From Planctomycetaceae bacterium (GTDB lineage: Bacteria; Planctomycetota; Planctomycetia; Pirellulales; Thermoguttaceae): a stretch of DNA of 6,327 nucleotides. The stretch spans positions 1 to 6,327 of the forward strand of contig DOMV01000094.1 in assembly GCA_003509805.1 (NCBI GenBank). The letters are read 5' to 3'. The notes beneath the pieces are model-generated. The model saw only the letters and a list, made by a program, of their open reading frames with translations. It was not told the origin of the DNA and made no database searches. Positions 5,132 through 6,327 of the stretch are shown here, one piece after another (the stretch's first letter is position 1; each line of letters begins with the position of its first letter). Both the position numbers and the translations under genes were made by a program.

Positions 5132-6043
5132 ATGACTGATCCCGGAGCAATGGAACAACTTCGAAAGATTTTGACCGTGGAACAATTGCCCGCGATGCCG
5201 CATAGTGCGTTGACGGTTCTGCAATTGGACAGCAATCTTTCAAAAGTGAACATCGACAACCTGGTTCGCCCGATCGAAGCCGACCCGGGCCTTGCCGCCC
5301 AGGTACTCAAGTTCCTCAACTCCTCTTATTTTGGCTTTCAGAGTTCCATTTCCAATGTCAAACAGGGGATCGCCTTGGTCGGAATCCGGATCGTCAAGAA
5401 TTTCGTCCTCTGGAAAGCGGTGTTCAGCCTGATTCCCAAAAGCCGGGGAGGCAATTTCGACGTCAACGCCCTTTGGCAGGATTCGCTGCGCCGGGCGATG
5501 TTCTCCCGATTCGCGCTGCTCGATTTGAAAAAAGGCGATCCTGAAATGGCCTTCGCCGGCGCCTTGCTCCAGGATATGGCCTTACCGCTCCTGCTCAAGC
5601 AGCGCCCGCAGGAATACGGGGCCGTTCTCGCGATGCTCGCGCCGCCCAATGATGAGCGACTTTCCACATTGGAAGAGGCAACCTTCGGTTGGAATCACGC
5701 CGATGCGGCGTCGTTCTTGGGACGTAACTGGAAGTTGCCCGATCAACTGGTCGTCCTTTTGGAAAATCACCTGAGGTTGGATGACTGCGCCGCGGAAGCG
5801 CAGACGCAGCCGGAGCTTTTTACCGTCGCGCTTTCTTCGCTGCTGCCGATGGCGGTGCGCGAAGATTGGCTCGAAAAAGAGCGGTTTATGAAGAATCTTC
5901 AGCATCTTTTCCCCTCGGCCACGCTGAAAAGCGTCGAAGCGATGTTCGAGAAAATCGACAAGGGCTTCGAAGAATATGCGATGATTATCCAAATCGCGAA
6001 GCCGAAGAAAACGCTGGTCAGCTATCTGGAAGAGAAAGCGTGA
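5132..6043 (+). CDS. HDOD-domain signalling protein
   Basis: A 303-residue soluble, cytoplasmic protein made essentially of one HDOD domain, a non-catalytic relative of the HD phosphohydrolases used as an output or scaffold module in bacterial signal transduction. The order of motifs is typical: LPAMPHSALTVLQL near the start, ADPGLAAQVLKFLNSSYFGF, then ISNVKQGIALVGIRIVKNFV, later FAGALLQDMALPLLL and FGWNHADAASFLGRNWKLPD. The HD metal dyad is absent (LLQDMAL where HD-GYP enzymes have LLHDIGK), as expected for HDOD. The last 80 or so residues are helical without a recognisable extra domain. No receiver, GGDEF or kinase domain is fused. The ATG at 5132 has no Shine-Dalgarno motif, only a pyrimidine-rich stretch before it; an in-frame ATG at 5150 has GGAG only 2 nt upstream and is less likely. 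Expression may depend on the promoter at 4854 through the terminator at 5015-5052. Partners are unknown. Confidence 0.92.
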   Translation: MTDPGAMEQLRKILTVEQLPAMPHSALTVLQLDSNLSKVNIDNLVRPIEADPGLAAQVLKFLNSSYFGFQSSISNVKQGIALVGIRIVKNFVLWKAVFSLIPKSRGGNFDVNALWQDSLRRAMFSRFALLDLKKGDPEMAFAGALLQDMALPLLLKQRPQEYGAVLAMLAPPNDERLSTLEEATFGWNHADAASFLGRNWKLPDQLVVLLENHLRLDDCAAEAQTQPELFTVALSSLLPMAVREDWLEKERFMKNLQHLFPSATLKSVEAMFEKIDKGFEEYAMIIQIAKPKKTLVSYLEEKA

Positions 6044-6102
6044 TTTTCAGCGGGCCGGCCGGAAACCGTCGAAACACGAGCGGGGGAAACAAGAAACGGG
6101 GC

Positions 6103-6125
6103 GAACAGACGTTCCGGTTCTTTTT
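6103..6125 (+). terminator. Possible weak terminator after the HDOD gene
   Basis: GAAC (6103-6106) can pair with GTTC at 6111-6114 or at 6117-6120, and the latter runs straight into TTTTT (6121-6125). The stem is only 4 bp, so this is a tentative call. It sits 60 nt after the HDOD stop and before repeat copy B. Confidence 0.25.
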
Positions 6126-6191
6126 GCTCTTGTCGGGCCGCTCTTGTCAGAATGTGATCCGGGATCTGAGCCGCGCCCGCCGGGAAACGAC

Positions 6192-6327
6192 CGGTTGACC
6201 TATACCGCAAACGGCCTGAAACGGTTTCCGCGAACAATCGCTTGTCGCTCGAACGAAACGTGCAAGCCGATATTTACAAGTACGTTGCAGCGAGTGAGTG
6301 CAATAAGCAGCCTTCACCAAACAACCA
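6192..6327 (+). repeat. Dispersed structured repeat, copy B, cut by the window edge
   Basis: Third copy, in the same orientation as copy A. From 6207 it shares AAACGG with A and AACGGCCTGAAAC with C, then CCGCGAACAATCG, CGCTCGAACGA and GCGAGTGAGTGC with A. The conserved helix is present: CAATCGCT (6235-6242) pairs with AGCGAGTG (6289-6296), 7 of 8 pairs with the same A-G mismatch as in copy A. There is one fewer nucleotide than in A or C before the 3' arm, so a common reading frame is not kept. A further stem TGCAA/TTGCA (6261-6265 with 6285-6289) is possible inside. The 3' part homologous to CGTTTTCATCGCG in A and C would lie beyond the window. Confidence 0.75.

Noticed and set aside
6053..6060. 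Palindrome GGCCGGCC after the HDOD gene
   Set aside because: An 8-bp GC palindrome in a GC-rich region without a T-run or second copy gives no support for a terminator or operator.
6126..6148. Direct repeat GCTCTTGTC twice, 14 nt apart
   Set aside because: Only two short copies, no extension or conserved context; most likely chance.
308..6327. Repeat copies as a CRISPR array, IS ends or integron attC sites
   Set aside because: Copies are kilobases apart and divergent, no cas, transposase or integrase gene is present, and no short terminal inverted repeats or attC core sites were seen.

Overview
The window reads as a piece of a chromosome from a Gram-negative, moderately GC-rich bacterium. 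It carries five protein genes: the tail of bioA, a membrane-anchored beta-propeller protein, a short GspE/PilB-type secretion ATPase, GDP-mannose 4,6-dehydratase and an HDOD signalling protein. The mixture, the loose gene packing, the weak Shine-Dalgarno signals at most starts and the FCGCCNP-type propeller protein would suit the planctomycete/verrucomicrobial/lentisphaeral side of the tree or an uncultured neighbour. That placement is an impression, not something the sequence proves. I see no phage, transposase, CRISPR or defence genes.

Layout. Positions 3-281 are the last 92 codons of bioA (+). At 308-466 lies the first copy of a dispersed repeat (copy A, +). The propeller gene runs leftwards (500-1873, -) and is preceded by a second repeat copy (copy C, 1886-2032, -). 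Its transcription most likely starts near 2140 from a consensus TTGACA-N17-TATAAT promoter (2175 down to 2147), which gives a leader of about 270 nt containing the repeat. About 40 bp away, an extended -10 promoter faces right into the ATPase gene (2290-3573, +). Then come gmd (3720-4808, +) and a 323-nt gap holding a sigma70-type promoter, a well-structured stretch and a hairpin-T6 terminator, together a candidate small RNA of about 165 nt. The HDOD gene follows (5132-6043, +), and a third repeat copy (copy B, +) runs off the right edge from 6192.

The five genes do not form an obvious single pathway: biotin synthesis, GDP-deoxyhexose supply for surface glycans, a pilus/secretion-type motor ATPase, a signalling module and an envelope propeller. 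Each seems to be its own transcription unit or nearly so.

The most interesting content is between the genes. The three repeat copies share about 150 bp at roughly 70% identity (A against C, gapless over 147 nt). Differences are spread evenly over codon positions, and all three can form the same long-range helix with compensatory base changes, which points to a structured non-coding element and not to a coding relic. Copies A and C also bracket the propeller gene as an inverted pair. The second candidate novelty is the predicted small RNA or regulatory leader upstream of the HDOD gene.
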